Shown piece after piece: positions 1 through 5,018 of a stretch of DNA of 5,602 nucleotides. Position 1 is the first letter of the stretch. The number at the start of each line of letters is the position of its first letter. A model generated the notes under the pieces. It was not told the DNA's origin. It made no database searches and saw only the letters and a list, made by a program, of their open reading frames with translations. The DNA is taken from positions 2,132 through 7,733 of the forward strand of contig DLSG01000063.1 of assembly GCA_002501285.1 (NCBI GenBank), in the 5' to 3' direction. Both the position numbers and the translations under genes were made by a program. Source of the DNA: Christensenella sp. UBA7868. GTDB lineage: Bacteria; Bacillota; Clostridia; Christensenellales; UBA1242.

Positions 1-26
1 ACAATTAAGCCAACATTTTATTTTTA

Positions 27-341
27 CTATTTATTTTCAGCAAGTAATTTATCATATTCGCTGAAAACTACATCAATCATATCTTCATCTTCAACAGGAT
101 CCAATAAATTTAAAAGTTCTTCCCCTTCAGGTGTTTCTTCAAGTTCAAAAACCAAAGCCTCATTTTCTCCAACGCCTTCCATTTCTTTAACAGGTTTTAA
201 AATTGCAAAAACTTGTTCTTTAACTGGAATTACAGCAATTTGTTCAAATTCAATTTCATTTTCATCTTCATCAATTAAAACAATGTTAGTGTCATCATTT
301 TCATCTAACAATTTTTCAAATACACTTTTTTCTTCTTCCAT
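27..341 (-). CDS. DUF1292 (YrzB-like) acidic protein
   Basis: This 104-residue protein belongs by pattern and context to the DUF1292/YrzB family, small acidic proteins of Bacillota whose biochemical role is not established. It is strikingly rich in Asp and Glu, with a run of acidic residues near positions 13-32 and another at 66-92. It has no signal peptide, membrane segment or cysteine, so it should be cytosolic. The family core is visible as IVLIDEDENEIEFE (about 20-33), then a strand-rich stretch IAVIPVKEQVFAILKP, then a LVFELEE segment (about 63-69). The start is set by AAGGAG at 348-353, six bases before the ATG. That site overlaps the TAA of ruvX, so the two genes are almost certainly co-transcribed and possibly translationally coupled. 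The ruvX-DUF1292 order is common in Bacillota and supports the call. It ends with TAG, the only non-TAA stop in the window. Confidence 0.88.
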   Translation of the reverse strand: MEEEKSVFEKLLDENDDTNIVLIDEDENEIEFEQIAVIPVKEQVFAILKPVKEMEGVGENEALVFELEETPEGEELLNLLDPVEDEDMIDVVFSEYDKLLAENK

Positions 342-347
342 AATAAT

Positions 348-353
348 CTCCTT
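348..353 (-). promoter_or_regulatory. Ribosome binding site overlapping the ruvX stop
   Basis: AAGGAG on the minus strand, six bases before the DUF1292 start. It shares bases with the ruvX TAA at 352-354, so ribosomes finishing ruvX would sit directly on this site. This is seen in the sequence; coupling is an inference. Confidence 0.75.
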
Positions 354-759
354 ATTTTGAATCTAAATAGGTTTGCAAAATTATGCTGGCAGCAACTTGA
401 TCTAAAAGTTTTTTTCGCATTTTCCAATCTTTAATTGTAAGTTTCAACTGTTCTTCTGCTTCTACGCTAGACAATCTTTCATCAACAAACACGATTTTAA
501 CCCCAGAAAAATTTTTTAAACTTTCCGCAAATTCTTCCACAAGTTTACAAGTATCTCCCTTATTTCCGCTCATTTCAAACGGATAACCCATTACAACAGT
601 TTCAACCTTATATTGCTTTATAATTTCGTCTAAAAATTTTAAATCATCTTCAATTGTTGTTCGGTTAAGAGTTGTGTAAGGTGACGCCAAAAAGCCCATA
701 ATATCTGAAAGTGCTATGCCTATTCTTGCCTTTCCAAAGTCTAGCCCCATAATTTTCAT
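352..759 (-). CDS. ruvX: RuvX/YqgF Holliday junction resolvase-like protein
   Basis: This 135-residue protein has the usual length and all landmarks of the RuvX/YqgF family, an RNase H-fold nuclease family. Members are assigned to Holliday junction resolution and, in E. coli, to 5' pre-16S rRNA maturation. The first acidic residue is D7 in GLDFGKARIG. The GYPFEMSGNKGD segment (about 58-69) matches the family's G-L-P motif with Tyr in place of Leu. The DERLSS motif supplies D93 and E94, and D120 lies in the C-terminal DQVAA motif. It is a cytosolic protein with no signal peptide. The ATG follows an AGAGG site at 768-772 by eight bases, and a good promoter lies just upstream. DUF1292 follows ten bases after the stop. 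In many Bacillota ireB precedes ruvX; here the upstream neighbour is a YtxH-like microprotein, and no IreB-like gene is seen in the window. Confidence 0.95.
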   Translation of the reverse strand: MKIMGLDFGKARIGIALSDIMGFLASPYTTLNRTTIEDDLKFLDEIIKQYKVETVVMGYPFEMSGNKGDTCKLVEEFAESLKNFSGVKIVFVDERLSSVEAEEQLKLTIKDWKMRKKLLDQVAASIILQTYLDSK

Positions 760-777
760 AGAATAAACCTCTATTAT

Positions 778-806
778 ATTTTAACAAAAATATTAATTTT
801 TAGCAA
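778..806 (-). promoter_or_regulatory. Sigma-A type promoter for ruvX
   Basis: On the minus strand TTGCTA (801-806) and TAAAAT (778-783) are separated by 17 bases. A TG one base before the -10 makes it an extended -10. The expected start point, near 771, falls at the AGAGG ribosome binding site, giving a very short leader. An overlapping TATAAT at 773-778 is an alternative -10, but it would start the transcript inside or after the ribosome binding site. The upstream terminator at 859-917 fits an independent promoter here. Confidence 0.6.
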
Positions 807-858
807 ACATATTTCAAAAATTTAATTTTTTTAAAAAATAAATTATAAAAAAAATTAC

Positions 859-917
859 AAAAAAAACGTAAATTTTCGAGAAAACCATTATTTATGATTT
901 CTTTTAAAATTTACGTT
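859..917 (-). terminator. Rho-independent terminator after the YtxH-like gene
   Basis: Two perfect 12-base arms, AACGTAAATTTT at 865-876 and its complement at 906-917, enclose a second inner stem (879-883 with 898-902). In minus-strand transcripts the hairpin is followed at once by a run of eight T residues, two of them in the stem. A further T-rich stretch follows. The stem is AT-rich and the loop is long, but the layout is that of an intrinsic terminator placed 33 bases after the microprotein stop. It insulates ruvX from upstream transcription. Confidence 0.7.
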
Positions 918-949
918 ATGATAAAATTTTAAGTTTACATTTTTTAAAC

Positions 950-1084
950 TTACATTTTGTTAATTTGCTCTTTAAGGCACTTTTCACCTTTATCCATAAT
1001 TTGTTGTGCTTTTGGGCTTGTGTGAACTAAAATTGCTCCAACCAAAAGCCCCATTGCTAAACCAAAAGTAAAACTTTCTTTCAT
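950..1084 (-). CDS. 44-residue YtxH-like membrane microprotein
   Basis: This small gene encodes 44 residues beginning MKESFTFGLAMGLLVGAILV and ending at TAA. Residues about 6-20 are hydrophobic and rich in Gly, Ala and Leu, forming one short membrane-spanning or membrane-anchoring helix. A charged tail (HTSPKAQQIMDKGEKCLKEQ) follows, with one cysteine at residue 36. A glycine-rich N-terminal helix followed by an S/P-K-A motif and an amphipathic Lys/Glu tail is typical of short YtxH-like proteins of Bacillota, which are linked to envelope stress but lack a defined biochemical function. Evidence that it is real: an AGGAGG site (1092-1097) seven bases before the ATG, a candidate promoter upstream and a terminator downstream. 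It forms a single-gene unit. The family assignment rests on general resemblance, and the protein should localise to the membrane. Confidence 0.78.
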   Translation of the reverse strand: MKESFTFGLAMGLLVGAILVHTSPKAQQIMDKGEKCLKEQINKM

Positions 1085-1091
1085 ATCAAAA

Positions 1092-1097
1092 TCCTCC
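1092..1097 (-). promoter_or_regulatory. Strong ribosome binding site deciding the microprotein start
   Basis: A full AGGAGG lies seven bases before the ATG at 1084. It is the main reason to accept such a short reading frame as a gene. Confidence 0.8.
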
Positions 1098-1123
1098 TAA
1101 AAATATTGTTTGCAAAATAGCAA

Positions 1124-1151
1124 ATTATATTTAGGAAATTTTTGCCAACAA
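1124..1151 (-). promoter_or_regulatory. Candidate promoter for the microprotein, with adjacent inverted repeat
   Basis: On the minus strand TATAAT (1124-1129) lies 16 bases after TTGTTG (1146-1151). The -10 is perfect and the -35 is partial. Next to it, overlapping the -10 edge and the expected start point, is an inverted repeat of TTTGC and GCAAA arms (1109-1113 and 1120-1124) with a six-base gap. Its position would suit a repressor operator, but no regulator can be named. Confidence 0.4.
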
Positions 1152-1158
1152 AAAAAAT

Positions 1159-2340
1159 TTATGATAAAAAATTAGCATTTTTTACATCTTTCCAAAGTTC
1201 TTTTAAGAGTATCCCATCAATTTTGGCATTATTTACAAAATCTTCTTTATTTTTAAATTTTTCAGTATTATGCATTGAATTCATTATAATATTATCATTT
1301 TGTAAATACACCATATAATCAATATTATTATATTGAAACATCATTTCGCTATACATAAACAACGCTTCAATAAAATCATTAAAATCTGGAATTAATGGTT
1401 GTCTATTTAAATATCGCTCTTTTGCTTTGTTCAAAGAAATCAAATTAGGATACATAATAGTATTCGGATTTTTTAATCTTGACGCATCTTGATTCCACCC
1501 ACAATTTTTACAATCACCATTTCCAAATTGATCTATTTCGACGATTTCCCCACAAACATCACATTTTTTTATATCCACTTTTTCATAAGGGTCATCATAC
1601 TTAAAAAATTTAAAATCTTTTTTGTTTAGACCTGAAACATTTTTATTTTGTTTTTCCCACTTAAATTGCAATAAATCTTTAAGATCTAAATCTTTAGTCC
1701 ATTCATAAGTTGTTGGCAAAAATGATTTTATATTCCCTGTCATAGACTTAAAAGGCTCATCATAACAAATTACCATACTTGGCTTTATCCTTTTTAACAT
1801 TTCGTTATATCCCAGCATAAATTCTTCTTCACAATTTTCTCTATAATATGTGCACACAGCAACAATACTTCCAACTTCTACACCATCAAAACAAAAATGA
1901 AATGACCTTTCATCACCCCAACTTATTGTTGGAATTACATTAAGTCCTTTACTTTGAAAATATGCACCACACCATCTATTTTTAAAAACACTTTCAATTT
2001 GAAGTGCTAATGGCATATTAGTAAATATGCTAAAATCTGGGCTTAATAAACAATAATACTGACTTAATTTTTTAAGTTCTTCATCAGGATTTTCATAGAC
2101 TTTTTCAAATTTCCAACCATAAGTAAAAAAATGAATTGTTTTATCTTTGTTTTCTTTATCATCTTTTTTTGCATTTACAAAACTCAAAAATTTTATTTTA
2201 TTTACATCAATATCCTGCTTTTTGATTATAGGGAAATCGTATTTTCCTGCTGAATTTTTGTTATATAAAAATTCATTTCTAACCAATTTTTGCTTTTTCT
2301 TTTGCTTTTCTATTTCATATTCATTTAATTGTTTAGTCAT
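1159..2340 (-). CDS. DUF4417 - zinc ribbon - immunity-like fusion protein
   Basis: This 393-residue cytosolic protein appears to have three parts. Residues about 40-225 resemble DUF4417, a family of unknown function often found on phages and mobile elements. The recognisable core is VIPTISWGDERSFHFCFDG (about 135-153), then GSIVAVCTY and a VICYDEP segment near 190-196. Residues 260-283 form a likely zinc ribbon, with C260-x2-C263 and C277-x2-C280, followed by GWNQD. The ribbon and the NPN...SLNKAKERYL stretch after it recall CPCC-type cysteine-rich domains. Residues about 325-390 resemble small immunity-type proteins, ending in NAKIDGILLKELWKDV. The start is set by AAGGAAGGAG, five bases before the ATG. 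It lies 28 bases after the toxin-like gene and is probably co-transcribed with it, so a neutralising role is plausible but inferred. Base composition is visibly more AT-rich than in the nifS gene. No catalytic residues are claimed. Confidence 0.75.
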   Translation of the reverse strand: MTKQLNEYEIEKQKKKQKLVRNEFLYNKNSAGKYDFPIIKKQDIDVNKIKFLSFVNAKKDDKENKDKTIHFFTYGWKFEKVYENPDEELKKLSQYYCLLSPDFSIFTNMPLALQIESVFKNRWCGAYFQSKGLNVIPTISWGDERSFHFCFDGVEVGSIVAVCTYYRENCEEEFMLGYNEMLKRIKPSMVICYDEPFKSMTGNIKSFLPTTYEWTKDLDLKDLLQFKWEKQNKNVSGLNKKDFKFFKYDDPYEKVDIKKCDVCGEIVEIDQFGNGDCKNCGWNQDASRLKNPNTIMYPNLISLNKAKERYLNRQPLIPDFNDFIEALFMYSEMMFQYNNIDYMVYLQNDNIIMNSMHNTEKFKNKEDFVNNAKIDGILLKELWKDVKNANFLS

Positions 2341-2345
2341 TTTTG

Positions 2346-2354
2346 CTCCTTCCT
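2346..2354 (-). promoter_or_regulatory. Ribosome binding site of the DUF4417 fusion gene
   Basis: AGGAAGGAG on the minus strand ends five bases before the ATG at 2340. It lies in the 28-base gap after the toxin-like gene, so translation is independent even if the two genes share a transcript. Confidence 0.75.
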
Positions 2355-2368
2355 TAATAAAAATTTTC

Positions 2369-2629
2369 TTAATCAGGCTCTATATGTTCACGTCCTCGAA
2401 CACCATTATCTCCATACCACCGCCAATTATGGTCATGCGGAAAATCAACATCTCCTCCATGAGCATAACCTCTATTCCTTATTGCTTTACTATTTTCGTC
2501 ATACCATCGACTTTGAACTTTCTTCCCATTTTTATATCTATCAATTCGAGAATTTGGCGTACCTGTTGGTTTTAAACTTCTATCATAAGTTTTATACACT
2601 CCTCTATTAGGGACTCCACCTGCACCCAT
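2369..2629 (-). CDS. Free-standing polymorphic-toxin-like C-terminal domain
   Basis: This 86-residue protein resembles the C-terminal tips of polymorphic toxins and phage-encoded toxins of Bacillota rather than a complete secreted toxin. Residues 1-25 are Gly-rich and linker-like (MGAGGVPNRG). The conserved body runs from PNSRIDRYKNGKKVQSRWYD (25-44) through YAHGGDVDFPHDHNW (55-69) to RGREHIEPD at the end. His 57, 65, 67 and 82 with nearby Asp residues could form a metal or catalytic site, but the activity of this group is not known to me. There is no signal peptide, secretion domain or RHS/LXG region. The start is supported by GGAGG at 2637-2641, seven bases before the ATG. The frame upstream is closed by a stop at 2663-2665, so it is a genuine short gene or a stabilised toxin cassette. 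The DUF4417 fusion gene directly downstream is a likely partner. Confidence 0.68.
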   Translation of the reverse strand: MGAGGVPNRGVYKTYDRSLKPTGTPNSRIDRYKNGKKVQSRWYDENSKAIRNRGYAHGGDVDFPHDHNWRWYGDNGVRGREHIEPD

Positions 2630-2659
2630 TATAGCACCTCCAAATACATTTTGTTTATT

Positions 2660-2689
2660 ATTTTAATAAAATTTATAATATATCTTCAA
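2660..2689 (-). promoter_or_regulatory. Weak candidate promoter for the toxin-like gene
   Basis: TTGAAG (2684-2689) and TAAAAT (2660-2665) on the minus strand are 18 bases apart. The region is so AT-rich that chance matches are likely. An alternative extended -10 (TGATAAAAT, 2729-2737) lies further upstream. Confidence 0.3.
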
Positions 2690-2692
2690 AAT

Positions 2693-2717
2693 AAAAAAAT
2701 TGAAAAAATTTTTTCAA
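2693..2717 (-). terminator. AT-only palindrome followed by a T run: possible attenuator or back-up terminator
   Basis: Positions 2700-2717 form a perfect 18-base palindrome (TTGAAAA arms around AATT). On the minus strand seven T residues follow immediately (2693-2699). The stem has one G-C pair, so it would be weak. It lies between the terminator of the Fe-S unit and the toxin-like gene. A possible extended -10 (2729-2737) just upstream would place it in the 5' leader. It could be a second terminator for the Fe-S unit, an attenuator for the cassette, or an operator. Confidence 0.35.
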
Positions 2718-2769
2718 CTTTTCGCATTATTTTATCATATAATTTTTGGAATTTACTTTTTTGGTGCCT

Positions 2770-2800
2770 AAAAAAAACATTATCTTTTTCGATAATGTTT
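2770..2800 (-). terminator. Rho-independent terminator of the nifS-iscU unit
   Basis: A perfect 10-base stem, AAACATTATC (2775-2784 on the plus strand) with its complement at 2791-2800, and a six-base loop. The minus strand carries eight T residues from the stem base outward (2770-2777). It lies 31 bases after the scaffold gene stop and is the clearest terminator in the window. Confidence 0.9.
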
Positions 2801-2831
2801 TAATTGTTTTTTATTTTTAAGCCTGCAAAAA

Positions 2832-3242
2832 TTAATTTTTGCTTTCTAATTCTTTTTCTTGCTCTTTTTGAAGTTTTTCAAGTTTTTTGTAATAATCTTT
2901 AACCGCACTTTCAATAGTTTCTTTTGCAAGAATAGCACATCTAACTTTGTTCTCTGGAAGTTCACCCATTTTACTTAAAACTTCCTCATTTGAGATTTTA
3001 AGAGCGTCTTCAACCATTCTTCCTTTAAGCATATCACAAGCAATATCATTTGAAACTATTGCAGCAACACAACCAAAAGTTTTAAATTTAGCATCTAATA
3101 TAATTCCATTTTCAACGCTTAAATAAATTCTTGAAAGGTTTCCGCATTTTGAATTTCCTGCTTCGCCAACACCGCTTGCGTTTTTAATTAACCCTACATT
3201 TCTTGGGCTTTGAAATCTTGCAATAATAAGTCTATTATACAT
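2832..3242 (-). CDS. IscU/NifU-like Fe-S scaffold protein, atypical cluster site
   Basis: This 136-residue protein is a U-type scaffold, on which Fe-S clusters are assembled from sulfur delivered by a cysteine desulfurase and passed to apo-proteins in the cytosol. The family pattern is clear: FQSPRNVG (10-17), GEAGNSKCGN (26-35), KFKTFGC (52-58) and the VRCAILA region near 102. The three cluster cysteines are C33, C58 and C102. Two usually conserved residues differ. The Asp of the CGD motif is N35, encoded AAC, and the His before the third Cys (HCS in most members) is R101. The C-terminus (about 116-136) has an extra Lys/Glu-rich, possibly coiled tail. The ATG overlaps the nifS stop by one base (TAATG), implying translational coupling. 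Assignment to the family is secure; classic scaffold activity is less so. No Rrf2/IscR regulator is seen in the window. Confidence 0.88.
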   Translation of the reverse strand: MYNRLIIARFQSPRNVGLIKNASGVGEAGNSKCGNLSRIYLSVENGIILDAKFKTFGCVAAIVSNDIACDMLKGRMVEDALKISNEEVLSKMGELPENKVRCAILAKETIESAVKDYYKKLEKLQKEQEKELESKN

Positions 3243-4420
3243 TATTTCCTACCCCCTTTAACTTGAAGTGGCGACATAGCCCTTAATTTTTCAACAATTT
3301 TAGTAAGTTTTTCAACAACATAATCAATATCGTCTTTTGATGTTGATTTCAAAATAGAAAATCTAATTGTACCATTTGCTAATTCGTCTGGAATACCCAT
3401 AGCCGCTAAAACATGGCTAGGTTCAAGCGATCCACTTGTGCAAGCAGAACCTGTTGAAACGCAAATTCCTTCTAAATCTAGCATAGTAAGCAAACTTTCA
3501 CCCTCAACACATTCAAAACTTAAACTTAAAATATGTGGAAGGCGTTGATGAGGATGTCCATTAAATTTAACGCCCGCAATTTTACTACAAATTTCGTTTT
3601 GAAGATAATCTCTTAAACCTTTAAGTTTTGTGTTTACTGCGTGCATATCTCTACAAGCAAGTTCGGCTGCTTTTCCAAAACCTACAATTGCAGGAGTATT
3701 TAAAGTTCCGCCACGTTTACCTCTTTCTTGATTTCCACCAAGAATTAAATTATCTATTCTAACCCCCTTTTTAACAAACAAACAGCCAGCGCCTTTTGGC
3801 CCATAAATTTTATGACTTGAAATTGTTAAAGCATCAATACCAATTTCTTCAACATTAATGTTAATATGTGAATATGCTTGAACACAATCTGTATGGAAAA
3901 TAATTCCTTCTTTTTCGTGGCAAGTTTCTGCAATTGCTTTTAGATGTTCAATTGTTCCAACCTCATTGTTTGCTGCTTGAATAGAAACCAAAATTGTATC
4001 ATCACAAATAAAGTGCATAAGGTCGGCAAGTTTTACAATGCCTGTTTCATCAACATCAAGATATGTAACTCTAAACCCTTCACTTTCAAGTTGTTTGCAA
4101 GCGTTTAAAATGCTATGATGTTCAATTTTAGATGTAATAATATGATTTCCTTTACTTTTATTAGCACGAGCAAGCCCAAGTATTGCCCAGTTATTAGCCT
4201 CTGTTCCGCCAGAAGTAAAATAAATTTCACTTGGTTTTGCATTAATTGTTCTAGCAATTCTTTCTCTTGCCTCGTCAACTTTTGCGTTTGCATTTTGTCC
4301 CATTAAATGCAAACTTGAAGGATTTGCAAAATTTGAATTAAACATTGGCATCATTTCTGCCATAACTTCACTGTTGCAATATGTTGTTGCTGCCGAATCT
4401 AAATATACTTTTCTTTCCAT
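3242..4420 (-). CDS. NifS/IscS-type cysteine desulfurase
   Basis: This 392-residue PLP enzyme converts L-cysteine to L-alanine and carries the sulfur as a persulfide for Fe-S assembly and tRNA thiolation. Length and motifs fit class V aminotransferase-fold NifS/IscS proteins. YLDSAATT (6-13) opens the protein. TSGGTEANN (69-77) and EHHSIL with H101 form the cofactor pocket. D178 and Q181 lie in HTDCVQA, and K204 in SSHKIYGPKG forms the PLP Schiff base. The active cysteine is C327 in STGSACTSG, within the long loop typical of group I enzymes. R353, in TIRFS, would bind the substrate carboxylate. The usual RFSLG reads RFSIL, a mild oddity. The start follows AGGAG (4426-4430) by five bases and a near-consensus promoter. 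The scaffold gene overlaps its stop by one base, and thioredoxin and TcdA genes lie upstream. I call it NifS/IscS-type without choosing a symbol. Confidence 0.95.
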   Translation of the reverse strand: MERKVYLDSAATTYCNSEVMAEMMPMFNSNFANPSSLHLMGQNANAKVDEARERIARTINAKPSEIYFTSGGTEANNWAILGLARANKSKGNHIITSKIEHHSILNACKQLESEGFRVTYLDVDETGIVKLADLMHFICDDTILVSIQAANNEVGTIEHLKAIAETCHEKEGIIFHTDCVQAYSHININVEEIGIDALTISSHKIYGPKGAGCLFVKKGVRIDNLILGGNQERGKRGGTLNTPAIVGFGKAAELACRDMHAVNTKLKGLRDYLQNEICSKIAGVKFNGHPHQRLPHILSLSFECVEGESLLTMLDLEGICVSTGSACTSGSLEPSHVLAAMGIPDELANGTIRFSILKSTSKDDIDYVVEKLTKIVEKLRAMSPLQVKGGRK

Positions 4421-4436
4421 AATTTCTCCTGTAAAA

Positions 4437-4465
4437 ATGCTATCACTTTACTTAAACTTTGTCAA
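4437..4465 (-). promoter_or_regulatory. Near-consensus sigma-A promoter of the nifS-iscU unit
   Basis: TTGACA (4460-4465), an exact -35, is 17 bases from TAGCAT (4437-4442). TG one base before the -10 gives an extended -10. The expected transcript start (about 4429-4431) coincides with the AGGAG ribosome binding site at 4426-4430, so the leader would be only about ten bases. A second TTGAC copy (TTGACTATTGACA) overlaps the -35. No clear IscR-type operator was recognised. Confidence 0.8.
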
Positions 4466-4479
4466 TAGTCAAAATAAAA

Positions 4480-4549
4480 TTTTTGCGTCTAAATTTTTAT
4501 TTTTTAGGTTTTACTTTTAAGTTTCTAGTATTCATATTCTAAACTTTAA
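4480..4549 (-). other. Short gap after thioredoxin with weak hairpins only
   Basis: The stretch between the thioredoxin stop and the nifS promoter holds only weak AT-rich inverted repeats, such as AAAATTT and AAATTTT arms near 4478-4500 followed by a short T-rich piece. None has the strength of the terminator at 2770-2800. Read-through from thioredoxin into nifS is therefore possible. Confidence 0.3.
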
Positions 4550-4861
4550 TTAATTGTTAATCATGTCTAAAATAAAATCTTTATTTTTTAACCCAATAGC
4601 ACGTTTCATTTCGTTGCCGTCTTTAAACAAAATTAATGTTGGAACACTTAATACTCCATAACTTTTTGCCAAATCAAAACTTTCGTCAATATCAACTTTA
4701 CAAATTTGAACATCTACTTCCTTACTTACTTCTTCTAAAATAGGTGCAAGCATTTTGCATGGGCCACACCAAGACGCATAAAAATCTACAAGTGCTACGC
4801 TTCCTTTTTGCATAACAATGTCATTAAATTCTTCAACTCCGATATGTTTTACTTCTTTCAT
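4550..4861 (-). CDS. trxA: Thioredoxin
   Basis: This 103-residue protein has the usual length and fold pattern of thioredoxin, the small cytosolic thiol-disulfide reductant that serves ribonucleotide reductase, methionine sulfoxide reductases and other enzymes, and is itself reduced by thioredoxin reductase. The active site is the classic WCGPC (W31, C32, C35) after VDFYAS. The cis-proline loop is SVPT with P74, and the buried Asp is D26. LILFKDG and the G90 turn complete the fold. There are no extra cysteine pairs beyond C54 (in QICKVD). It has no signal peptide, so a periplasmic or lipoprotein role is unlikely. AAGGAG precedes the ATG, which opens MKEVKHIG. It lies between the tcdA-like gene and the desulfurase, in the same direction but with non-coding gaps on both sides. 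A house-keeping role is as likely as a dedicated one in sulfur transfer. Confidence 0.94.
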   Translation of the reverse strand: MKEVKHIGVEEFNDIVMQKGSVALVDFYASWCGPCKMLAPILEEVSKEVDVQICKVDIDESFDLAKSYGVLSVPTLILFKDGNEMKRAIGLKNKDFILDMINN

Positions 4862-4901
4862 AAATTTCTCCTTTTTATTTTTATTTAATTTATTTTTTAC
4901 A

Positions 4902-4907
4902 ATTATA
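4902..4907 (-). promoter_or_regulatory. Candidate -10 element of the thioredoxin promoter
   Basis: A perfect TATAAT on the minus strand lies 40 bases before the thioredoxin ATG. The bases at the expected -35 position (about 4925-4931) are only T/A rich, so the promoter is weak or helped by an activator. The palindrome at 4945-4958 lies just upstream. Confidence 0.35.
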
Positions 4908-4944
4908 AAAATTTTACTATGATTTTAAAAAACATTAAATTTTG

Positions 4945-4978
4945 TGAATAATTATTCAATTTTATTAATATTTATTCA
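4945..4978. promoter_or_regulatory. 14-base palindrome plus repeated TTATTCA half-site
   Basis: TGAATAATTATTCA (4945-4958) is a perfect palindrome. Its half-site TTATTCA (4952-4958) recurs at 4972-4978, exactly 20 bases away, about two helical turns. It lies upstream of the candidate thioredoxin -10, where a regulator could bind. It loosely recalls Fur/PerR-type AT-rich boxes but does not match their 7-1-7 layout. In such AT-rich DNA chance is possible. Confidence 0.35.
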
Positions 4979-5018
4979 AACAAATTTTTATCTTTAAAAT
5001 GCTAATTCGCTTAAAATT

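Noticed and set aside
931..951. Inverted repeat AAGTTTA/TAAACTT at the end of the microprotein gene
   Set aside because: Seven-base AT-rich arms overlapping the stop codon with no T run of their own. The larger hairpin at 859-917 explains termination better.
2147..2610. Two overlapping plus-strand open frames (2147-2575 and 2329-2610)
   Set aside because: They lie opposite the DUF4417 and toxin-like genes, are rich in Phe, Ser, Ile and Tyr as expected from antisense AT-rich DNA, overlap each other and lack a convincing ribosome binding site.
4105..4306. Short open frames on both strands inside the desulfurase gene
   Set aside because: They are shadows of the clearly recognisable nifS-type reading frame, with no start signals or family resemblance.
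4443..4475. IscR-type operator over the nifS promoter
   Set aside because: The region contains a repeated TTGAC but no clear symmetric site like the known IscR boxes, and no Rrf2-family gene is visible in the window.
4980..5018. Terminator after the tcdA-like gene
   Set aside because: Only weak imperfect pairing (TTAAAATTTTAA and AAGC/GCATT pieces) without a proper T run, so read-through to thioredoxin cannot be excluded or asserted.
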